From positions 1,240,001 through 1,304,000 of the forward strand of contig CAWARH010000005.1 of the NCBI GenBank assembly GCA_963784485.1: a DNA stretch of 64,000 nucleotides, read 5' to 3'. The DNA is from Marmoricola_A sp963784485. GTDB taxonomy: Bacteria; Actinomycetota; Actinomycetes; Propionibacteriales; Nocardioidaceae. The stretch's first letter is position 1, and each line of letters opens with the position of its first letter. Of the stretch, positions 34,268 through 41,806 are shown piece after piece. Under the pieces are notes generated by a model. That model was not told the origin of the DNA. It made no database searches and saw nothing but the letters and a program-made list of their open reading frames with translations. Position numbers and translations under genes: made by a program.

Positions 34268-34301
34268 GTGGTGCTCCGTGCCGACAGGTGCGGAGCACCA
34301 C
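34268..34301 (+). terminator. Intercistronic hairpin between repeat protein and GH18 gene
   Basis: A perfect 11-bp stem (34268-34278 with 34291-34301) and 12-base loop begins four bases after the repeat-protein stop, followed by CCCACCTTTCC. It could be a terminator, attenuator or mRNA-stabilising hairpin that sets the ratio of the two secreted proteins. The GH18 ribosome site AAGGAG lies 11 bases downstream. Confidence 0.55.
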
Positions 34302-34323
34302 CCCACCTTTCCAAGGAGTCGTG

Positions 34324-36198
34324 ATGGCTGGTCCTAGCCTCCGATCGGTCCGGCGCCCTGCCGGACACCGGCTCATCGTCCTTCTGGCCGTCGCGCTGCT
34401 AGCCGCGCCCATGCCTGCTGAGGCAGCCGTGGACACGAGCCCTCCGAGCCGACCCGGTCCTGTCACGGTGCAGTCGGTCGCGCAGCGCGGTGCCGTCGTC
34501 GACTTCGGGCGTTCCACGGACCGAGGCGGCACAGTGACCTACCGGGTCCTTGCGAACGGCACCTCCGTGGCGCGCAGTCGCCACCCGCATGACGTGGCGA
34601 TCCCGCTCGAGTGCGGCACGACATACTTCGTGACCGCGGTGGCGGTCGACAAGGCCGGCAACAGATCGCTGGCGGCCCCCGGGGCGAATCTGCGTACCCG
34701 CGCCTGTCTCGACACCACGGCTCCCGGGGCGCCCGCAGGCCTGGCGGCCACGCGGGTCAGGGATGACAGGGTGCGGCTGACGTGGGAGCCGGCGCGCGAT
34801 CCGGGCAACGGGCCGGTGCCGAACTACCTCGTCTACCGTGACGGGGTCGTTCTCGGTGGGTCGACGACCCGCGGCTACACCGCACGGAACCTGCGTCCGA
34901 GCACGGCGTACCTCTTCACGGTCAAGGCAAGGGACCGGTCGGGCAACCTGTCACGGGCGTCACGGCTGACGGTGACCACTCTCCCTCCCGAGCAGGCGAC
35001 CGGCGACGTCCGCGCCTTCCTGCTCGGGACAGACGGGAACTCTTTCGCCGATGCACAGCGGCACTACCGTCAGCTGGACCGGGTCTTCCCGACCTACTTC
35101 TCGCTGACCGCCAAAGGTGATGTCACGGGCACCGGCCAACCGTCGGTCACGTCATGGCTCCAGGTCCGGGGCGTCAAAGTGATGCCACGCTTCCACTCCG
35201 AGGACGTGGCCGTGATCGAGGCTGTCGTCACCAACGCCGACGTGCGCGCCCATGCCGTCGACGCCGTGACGCGGGTCGTCCGAGCGGGAGGGTACGACGG
35301 AGCGAGCCTGGACCTCGAGATGAACATGCCGACGACCGGGGTGAACGGCCTCACCGTCGAGCAGCGTTGGGACCGGCTGCGCGAGGGATACTCGCTGTTC
35401 GTCGAAGCGGTCGCTGAGCGGCTGCACGCCGACAGCCGTCTGCTCTCGGTCGCGGTGTCGCCGAACTGGTGCAACACCGTCGACCGGGCAACCCGCCAGA
35501 CCATCTACTGCTCCGACTCCTCCTCGACCTCGACCCGCAGACCGCGTGCCTACCTGTTCGACTACGAGCGGCTGGCGGCGGTCGCCGACGAGCTGTGGGT
35601 GATGGCCTGGGGTCTGCACTGGAGCACCAGTGACCCAGGTCCGATGGCCGACATGCGCTGGCTGCGAGCGGTGCGCGACTACTACACCGACTTGTTCGCT
35701 GACCAGCCGTACCTGGCTTCCCACGTGACCCTCGGTACCAACCTGTACGGCATGGACTGGTCGTTCCGCGTGGTGCGGACCGATCAGGTGCTCATGCCAG
35801 GGGGGACCGTGCCAGCCGCCCCGGCGTGCACGTCGACCACGAAGACCGCCCGGGCACGTTACTCGTACTCGGGCACGCCGCAGGACGGCACCCTGACCGT
35901 GGAGTGGGTCTGCTTGACCCGCTACGCGGCAACCGCTGAGTACGGCGCCGTCCTCGCTCAGCAGGACCACTTCAGCACCGTGCGTTTCGACGAGGAGTCC
36001 GGGGAGAACGTGTTGGCCGGAAACGATGAGGATCAACCCGGCGCCAGTCGGGAGATCTGGTACCCCGATGCCCGATCGATTGGTGGTCGGGTCTCCCTGG
36101 CTGCCCGGGCGGGCATGCACCCGGGGTTCTGGCGGCTCGGCGACGAGGACCCGGAGATCTGGGACGCGGACCCCCTCACGACGGGAATCGTCCCATGA
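34324..36198 (+). CDS. Secreted FnIII-GH18 family glycoside hydrolase-like protein
   Basis: The 624-residue protein has a signal peptide (hydrophobic 17-30, cleavage near AEAA/V). Two fibronectin type III domains (about 40-127 and 134-220) precede a GH18 barrel (about 226-620). The catalytic loop is YDGASLDLE (E332 acid; D325 and D330), where canonical DxxDxDxE has D/N at the 328 position but here Ser. WVMAWGLHWS, LGTNLYGMDW and FWRLGDEDPEIW match the YaaH/SleL chitinase-like GH18 branch. It should cut or bind beta-1,4 amino-sugar polymers. I chose ATG 34324, behind AAGGAG. Its stop overlaps the membrane GT2 ATG by 4 nt, tying hydrolase and synthase together. Confidence 0.85.
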   Translation: MAGPSLRSVRRPAGHRLIVLLAVALLAAPMPAEAAVDTSPPSRPGPVTVQSVAQRGAVVDFGRSTDRGGTVTYRVLANGTSVARSRHPHDVAIPLECGTTYFVTAVAVDKAGNRSLAAPGANLRTRACLDTTAPGAPAGLAATRVRDDRVRLTWEPARDPGNGPVPNYLVYRDGVVLGGSTTRGYTARNLRPSTAYLFTVKARDRSGNLSRASRLTVTTLPPEQATGDVRAFLLGTDGNSFADAQRHYRQLDRVFPTYFSLTAKGDVTGTGQPSVTSWLQVRGVKVMPRFHSEDVAVIEAVVTNADVRAHAVDAVTRVVRAGGYDGASLDLEMNMPTTGVNGLTVEQRWDRLREGYSLFVEAVAERLHADSRLLSVAVSPNWCNTVDRATRQTIYCSDSSSTSTRRPRAYLFDYERLAAVADELWVMAWGLHWSTSDPGPMADMRWLRAVRDYYTDLFADQPYLASHVTLGTNLYGMDWSFRVVRTDQVLMPGGTVPAAPACTSTTKTARARYSYSGTPQDGTLTVEWVCLTRYAATAEYGAVLAQQDHFSTVRFDEESGENVLAGNDEDQPGASREIWYPDARSIGGRVSLAARAGMHPGFWRLGDEDPEIWDADPLTTGIVP

Positions 36199-37781
36199 GC
36201 GTCGACGTAGGCCCGGCGAGAGCGTCCCGGATGCGGCCTGTGTCCGCGCCCCCGGTCGATGGCTCCTGGGGGCGACGCGGCCTCCGAGCGTGGCGAGCCG
36301 TCGTGCTCGTCTATGCCGCCGTCCTGCTCGCCTTCGTGGTCTCGATCAAGGTGGGCTTCGTGGAGGCCTTCGGGGCCTCGCCGTTCCTGATCGGGTACGG
36401 CTACCTGGTCGCGGCCTATCTCGGGGTCCGCGTCGCGGTGGCGGCGTTCTACCGGCCCGACCGCAGCGACCTGGTCGAGGCGGCGCTGCCCACGGTCATG
36501 ATCGCCGTCCCGGCGTTCAACGAGGAGGAGCACGTCGAAGCGACCATCGAAGCGCTCTACTGCCTTGACTATCCGGTCGACAAGCTCCGCGTCGTCGTGG
36601 TCGACGACGGCTCGACGGACGGTACGTGGGAGCGGATCCAGGCTTGCGCGGCCCGGTTCCCCCAGCTCGACGGTCTGAGGTTCTCCCGCAACCGCGGCAA
36701 GCGGGCTGCCATGGCCGCTGCGGTCCGGGCGGCCGATGGCGCGGACGTCGTCGTCTTCGTCGACTCCGACTCGGTGCTGGCCCCCGATGCCCTGCGGGAG
36801 ATCGTGCGGCCGTTCGTCGGCGATCGCACGGGCCGTCTGGCCGGTGTGACTGGACACGCGGACGTGATCAACCCCGGCACCAACCTGCTGACCCGGCTCC
36901 AGCAGGTCCGCTACTACGCGGCCTTCCGCGTGATCAAAGCGGCGGAGTCACGCTACGGCGCCGTGACGTGCGCTTCCGGCTGCTTCTCGGCGTACCGGCG
37001 GTCGGTGTTGCTCGAGGTGCTCGGCGCCTGGGAGAGCCAGACGTTCCTGGGCCGCGAGGCGACCTTCGGTGACGACCGTGCTCTGACCAACGCGCTCTTG
37101 CGACGAGGGCTCTCCGTCTCCTACCAGTCCACCGCGCGCAGCTCCACGCGCGTGCCCGAGACCTGGCGCGTGTTCCTGACCCAACAGCTGCGATGGAAGA
37201 AGTCCTGGACCCGCGAGTCCCTCTACGTGGTGCGGTTCGCCTGGCGGTGGCCCGTGCTGGCCTCGTTCGGCCTGTACGCCAGCATCCTGTTCCAGCTCGC
37301 GGGACCTCTGGTGGCCTTCCACTCCATCGTCTGGCGACCCTTGGTCCACGGAGGCGATCCCGTCCTCTACCTGCTCGGGCTCCACGTGGTGGCGGTTCTG
37401 TATGGTCTGCTCTACGCCGGCGTCCAACGCAGTCCGCACTGGTGGGGAGGCATCGCCTACTCGTTCGTGTACGCCGCCGTGGTCAGCTGGCAGATCTACT
37501 GGGCGATGGCCACCTCACGCAACACTTCGTGGGGAACCCGCGACTCCGACGTCTCCGCCGAGGGCAGCACCCTCGCGATCGCGGCGGTCGTGGGGAACCC
37601 GGGTCCGTGCGGGCTGCCGATGCTGTGTCCGCCGGGGGCGAGGCCCCCGGGCACTCGTCCTGGGCCACCTCCCGCAGCGGAGCAGGCGGCGCAGGCCCCG
37701 ACGGCGACTCGTCGGGACTGGGTGGTCGGGATCCTGGCACTCCCGCTCAGCGCACTTCCCCTGGTGATGTGGATGCTCTGA
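36195..37781 (+). CDS. Membrane processive family 2 glycosyltransferase (hyaluronan/chitin synthase-like)
   Basis: The 528-residue protein has membrane helices at about 34-52 and 63-86. The cytosolic GT-A domain has VPAFNEEEHVEA, VVDDGSTDGT at 136-145 and D190-S-D192. GDDR at 292-295 and the processive-synthase motif Q330-x-x-R333-W334 follow. At least three more helices follow (about 353-377, 391-406, 419-437, plus one at the C-terminus). These features match HAS/NodC/chitin/PNAG-type synthases that polymerise UDP-GlcNAc or a uronic acid and extrude the chain. The Pro-rich region near residues 475-510 is unusual. The ATG overlaps the GH18 stop, and a 13-bp hairpin ends the unit. Confidence 0.9.
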   Translation: MSVDVGPARASRMRPVSAPPVDGSWGRRGLRAWRAVVLVYAAVLLAFVVSIKVGFVEAFGASPFLIGYGYLVAAYLGVRVAVAAFYRPDRSDLVEAALPTVMIAVPAFNEEEHVEATIEALYCLDYPVDKLRVVVVDDGSTDGTWERIQACAARFPQLDGLRFSRNRGKRAAMAAAVRAADGADVVVFVDSDSVLAPDALREIVRPFVGDRTGRLAGVTGHADVINPGTNLLTRLQQVRYYAAFRVIKAAESRYGAVTCASGCFSAYRRSVLLEVLGAWESQTFLGREATFGDDRALTNALLRRGLSVSYQSTARSSTRVPETWRVFLTQQLRWKKSWTRESLYVVRFAWRWPVLASFGLYASILFQLAGPLVAFHSIVWRPLVHGGDPVLYLLGLHVVAVLYGLLYAGVQRSPHWWGGIAYSFVYAAVVSWQIYWAMATSRNTSWGTRDSDVSAEGSTLAIAAVVGNPGPCGLPMLCPPGARPPGTRPGPPPAAEQAAQAPTATRRDWVVGILALPLSALPLVMWML

Positions 37782-37786
37782 GAGGT

Positions 37787-37822
37787 GCGGGGCCGGGCCA
37801 ACAGCCCGCGGCCTGGCCCCGC
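37787..37822. terminator. Bidirectional terminator hairpin between GT2 and holin-like gene
   Basis: A 13-bp stem (37787-37799 with 37810-37822, one G-U pair) starts five bases after the glycosyltransferase stop and ends before the convergent holin-like gene. It is G+C-rich with a 10-base loop. It closes the 31-38 kb polysaccharide unit on this side. Confidence 0.65.
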
Positions 37823-37830
37823 TGCCCGGG

Positions 37831-38280
37831 TCAGCCCCGGTTGCTCAGCGCCCGTTTGGTCTCCTGCGCCTGGGCGATCGCCCGCTCCGGTGGGCCGACC
37901 TTCCGGATCTTCTTGTAGCCGACGAAGCCCAGCAGGCCGGCAAGGACGGCGTACAGGACGAAGACGAGCAGGAAGCACCAGGCGAGGTTGAGGCCGGTCA
38001 GGTGGATGACGTAGGCGATCGCGACCGACAGCATGATGATGCCGAGCACGAGCAGGAAGCCGGCGGCGGCGAACAGCGCCAGGCCCACCCCGCCCGCCTT
38101 GACGCTGACCTTCACCTCGGACTTGGCAAGCGCGATCTCGCTGCGGATCAGTGAGGAGACGTCACGGCTCGCATCGGCGACGAGGCGGCCGATGGACGGC
38201 GGCTCCTCGGGCTGGGTCACCGGTGCCGGGGCGGGGGGGACCGTTCGGACGGCGGTCGTGTCGTGGGTGCTGTCGGTCAT
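37831..38280 (-). CDS. Phage-holin family membrane protein (Actinobacterial holin-X)
   Basis: The 149-residue protein has a Pro-rich acidic start, a charged helix SRDVSSLIRSEIALAKSEVK (about 38-57) and two membrane helices (about 64-90 and 95-119), the pattern of the putative actinobacterial holin-X superfamily. The C-terminus is basic and soluble. From memory Rv3669 is the same protein and follows marP in mycobacteria, so in this genome the polysaccharide genes were inserted between them. Function is unproven; despite the name these are not shown to be phage holins. Confidence 0.85.
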   Translation of the reverse strand: MTDSTHDTTAVRTVPPAPAPVTQPEEPPSIGRLVADASRDVSSLIRSEIALAKSEVKVSVKAGGVGLALFAAAGFLLVLGIIMLSVAIAYVIHLTGLNLAWCFLLVFVLYAVLAGLLGFVGYKKIRKVGPPERAIAQAQETKRALSNRG

Positions 38281-38357
38281 GGGTGTGGGCTCCCTTCACA
38301 GGCTCGTGTGCAGCCTAGGGGACGCGGACAACGCCCCCGCCCCCGCCGCCGCTCAGA

Positions 38358-38376
38358 CCCGGCTCGACGGGCCGGG
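38358..38376 (-). terminator. Weak hairpin just after the nhaA stop
   Basis: The stem CCCGGC/GCCGGG (38358-38363 with 38371-38376) has a 7-base loop and lies two bases beyond the nhaA stop codon. It has no T tract. It may end the antiporter transcript. Confidence 0.35.
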
Positions 38377-38377
38377 C

Positions 38378-39586
38378 TCAGTCGGAGAGACGGACGTTGC
38401 TGCGGCGGCGGAGCAGCAGGGCGGCGAGCAACGCGGCCACGACCGAGCCGATCAGCACGGCGGTCTTGGCGGCCTCGGCGGCCTCCCCGGTGAACGACAG
38501 CTCGGCGACGAGCAGCGCCACGGTGAAGCCCACCCCCGCGAGCACCGCCACCCCGACGATGTCACGCCAGCTGAGCTCGTCGTTGAGCTCGGCGCCGGTG
38601 AAGCGGGTCACGGCCCAGGCGCCGGCGAGGACGCCGAGCGGCTTGCCGACCAGAAGGCCGGCGACCACGCCGAGGACGACGGGGTCCCGGGCCAGGTCGA
38701 GGCCACCGCTGATCACGACGCCGGCGGACATGAGTGCGAAGAACGGCACGGCCAGGCCCGCCGACCAGGGCCGAAGCAGGTGCTCGAGGAGCTCGGCCGG
38801 CGAGGTCCGCTCGCCCTCGTCGGGGAGCACGCGGGTCAGGAGCCCCATCGCCACACCCGCGATGGTGGCGTGGATCCCGCTCTCGTGGACCATCCACCAG
38901 ATGGCCAGGGAGAGCGGGACGTAGAGGATCCAGTGCTCACCGCGGAACCGTTGGAAGAACGCGAAGACGGCCAGCAGCGCCACGGCGACGAGCAGGGGGG
39001 TGACGTTGAGCTGGTCGGTGTAGAAGGCGGCGATGATGAGGATCACGAGCAGGTCGTCGACGACGGCGAGGGTGAGCAGGAAGGCGCGGAGCTGGGTGGG
39101 CAGGGCACTGCCCACCACCGCCAGGACGGCCAGGGCGAAGGCGATGTCGGTCGCTGCCGGGATCGCCCAGCCCTCGGGCTTGCCGCCCTCGAGCAGGCCC
39201 CCCGAGTTGATCGCGAAGTAGACCAGCGCCGGAGTGGCCACGCCGGCGACCGCCGCCACGATCGGCACGACCGCGTCGGCCGGACGGCTCAGGGACCCCA
39301 CGAGGAACTCGCGCTTGAGCTCGAGCCCGGCGATGTAGAAGAACAGGGTCAGGGCGCCGTCAGCGGCCCAGTGCTCCAGGTCGAGCGGCCCGACCTGGAG
39401 GTGGCGCAGGTCCAGGTAGGCCTCGGACAGCGGGGAGTTCGCCCAGACCACTGCCACCACGGCGGCCACGAGGACGACCGCACCGCCGAAGGTCTCCTGG
39501 CGGAGCAGGTCGCCGAGGAAGGTGTTCTCGTCGTCGCTGGCGCGAGGGAAGAGCAGACGGCGGCGCTTGTTCAGTGGTGCGTTCAC
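38378..39586 (-). CDS. nhaA: Na+/H+ antiporter NhaA
   Basis: The 402-residue protein has about 11-12 hydrophobic segments. The paired transport aspartates appear in TLAVVDDLLVILI (about residue 170). GVATPALVYFAIN and the GKPLGVLAGAW segment with the antiporter Lys also fit NhaA. It swaps cytosolic Na+ for H+ and supports pH and salt tolerance. The ATG at 39586 gives MNAPLNKRRRLLFPR, a basic N-terminus. Gene order nhaA next to acs agrees with several actinobacteria as I recall. Confidence 0.94.
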   Translation of the reverse strand: MNAPLNKRRRLLFPRASDDENTFLGDLLRQETFGGAVVLVAAVVAVVWANSPLSEAYLDLRHLQVGPLDLEHWAADGALTLFFYIAGLELKREFLVGSLSRPADAVVPIVAAVAGVATPALVYFAINSGGLLEGGKPEGWAIPAATDIAFALAVLAVVGSALPTQLRAFLLTLAVVDDLLVILIIAAFYTDQLNVTPLLVAVALLAVFAFFQRFRGEHWILYVPLSLAIWWMVHESGIHATIAGVAMGLLTRVLPDEGERTSPAELLEHLLRPWSAGLAVPFFALMSAGVVISGGLDLARDPVVLGVVAGLLVGKPLGVLAGAWAVTRFTGAELNDELSWRDIVGVAVLAGVGFTVALLVAELSFTGEAAEAAKTAVLIGSVVAALLAALLLRRRSNVRLSD

Positions 39587-39668
39587 GAGGGGCCTTCCGG
39601 CATGGGACAGCGGACTGCCGACCAGACTTCCCGGCTCACCGTCGGCCCATCCTATCGGGCCCCCCAGG

Positions 39669-41651
39669 TCAGCCCTCGTCGGACGGTGTGGACAGGCCCT
39701 GCTGGATCAGGTTCATCACCGAGTCGTCGGCCAACGTGGTGACGTCGCCGACCTCGCGGTTCTCGGCCACGTCGCGCAGGAGGCGGCGCATGATCTTGCC
39801 CGAGCGGGTCTTCGGCAGCTCCTGGACGACCATGATCTGGCGGGGCTTGGCGATCGCGCCGATCTCCTTGCCCACGTGCGTGCGAAGCTCGGCGACGATG
39901 TCGTCCCCGCCGTCGCCGGCCGACTCACGGAGGATGACGAACGCGCACACCGCCTGCCCCGTGGTCTCGTCGGTGGCGCCCACCACGGCGGCCTCCGCGA
40001 CCTTCGGGTGCGACACGAGAGCCGATTCGATCTCGGTCGTGGAGAGCCGGTGGCCGGAGACGTTCATGACGTCGTCGACGCGACCGAGCAGCCAGATGTC
40101 GCCGTCCTCGTCGAGCTTCGCGCCGTCGCCGGCGAAGTACTTGCCCGGGAAGCGCGACCAGTAGGTGTCCTTGTACCGCTGGTCGTCGCCCCAGATCGTG
40201 CGCAGCATCGCCGGCCACGGCTCGGTCAGCACCAGGTAGCCGCCCGAGCCGTTCTCCACCGGCTTCGCCTCGTCGTTGACCACCTCGGCGCTGATGCCGG
40301 GCAGGGGGGTCATCGCCGAACCCGGCTTGCCGGCCGTGACGCCAGGGAGGGGGCTGATCATGATCTGGCCGGTCTCGGTCTGCCACCAGGTGTCCACGAT
40401 CGGGCACCGGTCCCCACCGATGACCCGGCGGTACCACATGTACGCCTCGGGGTTGATCGACTCACCCACGGAGCCGAGCAGCCGCAGGGAGGACAGGTCG
40501 AACTTCTGGGGGATCTCCTCGCCCTGCTTCATGAAGGTGCGGATCGCGGTCGGTGCGGTGTAGAAGATCGTCACGCCGTACTTCTCGATGATCTCCCACC
40601 AGCGTCCCTTGTGCGGGCTGTCGGGGGTGCCCTCGTACATCACCTGCGTCGCGCCGTTGGCCAGCGGACCGTAGACCATGTAGGAGTGGCCGGTCACCCA
40701 GCCCACGTCGGCGGTGCACCAGTAGACGTCGGTCTCGGGCTTGAGGTCGAACACCGCCTGGTGGGTGGAGGACGTCCCGACCAGGTAGCCGCCGGTGGTG
40801 TGCAGGATGCCCTTGGGCTGACCGGTGGTGCCGGAGGTGTACATGACGTACAGCGGGTGCTCGGCGTCGAAGGCCTGCGGCTCGTGCTGGTCCGAGGCGC
40901 TGCCGACCGCGTCGTGCCACCAGACGTCGCGCTGCTCGTCCCAGTCCACGTCCTGACCGGTGCGCCGTACGACGAGGACCTTCTCGACCAGGCCGTCGAC
41001 CTTCTCGCAGGCCTCGTCCACCGCCGGCTTGAGCGCGGAGGCCGCGCCGCGGCGGTAGCCGCCGTCGGAGGTGATGACGACCTTGGCCCCGCAGTCGGTG
41101 ACCCGGCTGGCCAGGGCGTCGGCGGAGAAGCCCCCGAACACCACCGTGTGGGGGGCGCCGAGCCGGGCGCAGGCCAGCATCGCCACGACCGTCTCCGGGA
41201 TCATCGGCATGTAGATCGCGACCCGGTCGCCGCTGACCACGCCGAGGTCGGTCAACGCGTTCGCGGCGCGGCACACCTCGGCCTGGAGGTCGGCGTAGGT
41301 GAGGGTGCGCTCGTCGTCGGCGGGCTCCCCGACCCAGTGCAGGGCGGTCCGGCCGCCGTTGCCGGCCTCGACGTGCCGGTCGACGCAGTTGTAGGCGGCG
41401 TTGAGCGTGCCGCCCACGAACCACTTGGCGAACGGCGGGTTCGACCAGTCGAGGACCTCGGTGAAGGGCTCGACCCAGGAGAGCCGCTCGGCCTGGGCGC
41501 CCCAGAAGCCCAACCGGTCCTTCGCTGCCTCGTCGTAGGTCGCCTGGGTGGCGTTGGCGTGCTGCGCCAGCGCGGTCGGCGGCTCGAAGCGGCGCTCCTC
41601 GTGCATCAGGTTCGACAGGGTGTCCTCGGTCACGTCAGCTCCTGCGGTCAT
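39669..41651 (-). CDS. acs: Acetyl-CoA synthetase
   Basis: The 660-residue ANL-superfamily ligase has the ATP-binding MYTSGTTGQPKGILH, DTWWQTETGQ and the C-terminal SGKIMRR whose Lys is the conserved acetylation-control site. Length matches AMP-forming acetyl-CoA synthetases (650-660). It activates acetate to acetyl-CoA via acetyl-AMP. An actP-like symporter is encoded just upstream, so acetate uptake and activation are linked. The start is ATG 41651, MTAGADVTEDTLS. Confidence 0.96.
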   Translation of the reverse strand: MTAGADVTEDTLSNLMHEERRFEPPTALAQHANATQATYDEAAKDRLGFWGAQAERLSWVEPFTEVLDWSNPPFAKWFVGGTLNAAYNCVDRHVEAGNGGRTALHWVGEPADDERTLTYADLQAEVCRAANALTDLGVVSGDRVAIYMPMIPETVVAMLACARLGAPHTVVFGGFSADALASRVTDCGAKVVITSDGGYRRGAASALKPAVDEACEKVDGLVEKVLVVRRTGQDVDWDEQRDVWWHDAVGSASDQHEPQAFDAEHPLYVMYTSGTTGQPKGILHTTGGYLVGTSSTHQAVFDLKPETDVYWCTADVGWVTGHSYMVYGPLANGATQVMYEGTPDSPHKGRWWEIIEKYGVTIFYTAPTAIRTFMKQGEEIPQKFDLSSLRLLGSVGESINPEAYMWYRRVIGGDRCPIVDTWWQTETGQIMISPLPGVTAGKPGSAMTPLPGISAEVVNDEAKPVENGSGGYLVLTEPWPAMLRTIWGDDQRYKDTYWSRFPGKYFAGDGAKLDEDGDIWLLGRVDDVMNVSGHRLSTTEIESALVSHPKVAEAAVVGATDETTGQAVCAFVILRESAGDGGDDIVAELRTHVGKEIGAIAKPRQIMVVQELPKTRSGKIMRRLLRDVAENREVGDVTTLADDSVMNLIQQGLSTPSDEG

Positions 41652-41771
41652 CTCGGATGTCTCGTTTCTCGCAGCCTATGCACCGCGGTCGGTCGTGTCA
41701 GTGGTCGGGCTGCAGCCGTGGGGGACGGTGCCCGCGGCCGCACGCGTGCCCAGCGTGCGGCCGCGCACGGT

Positions 41772-41793
41772 GCGGGGGCGTTGCCGCCCCCGC
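41772..41793 (-). terminator. Hairpin after the acetate symporter gene
   Basis: The 9-bp stem GCGGGGGCG/CGCCCCCGC (41772-41780 with 41785-41793) has a TTGC loop and lies 13 bases after the actP-type stop. It separates the symporter from acs, so acs likely has its own promoter in the 155-base gap. Confidence 0.6.
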
Positions 41794-41806
41794 GGGTGGA
41801 CCGTGG

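Noticed and set aside
36195..37781. Cellulose synthase identity for the membrane GT2
   Set aside because: It keeps the QxxRW motif but has no PilZ domain, and its companions (UDP-HexNAc dehydrogenase and GH18) fit an amino-sugar polymer better than cellulose.
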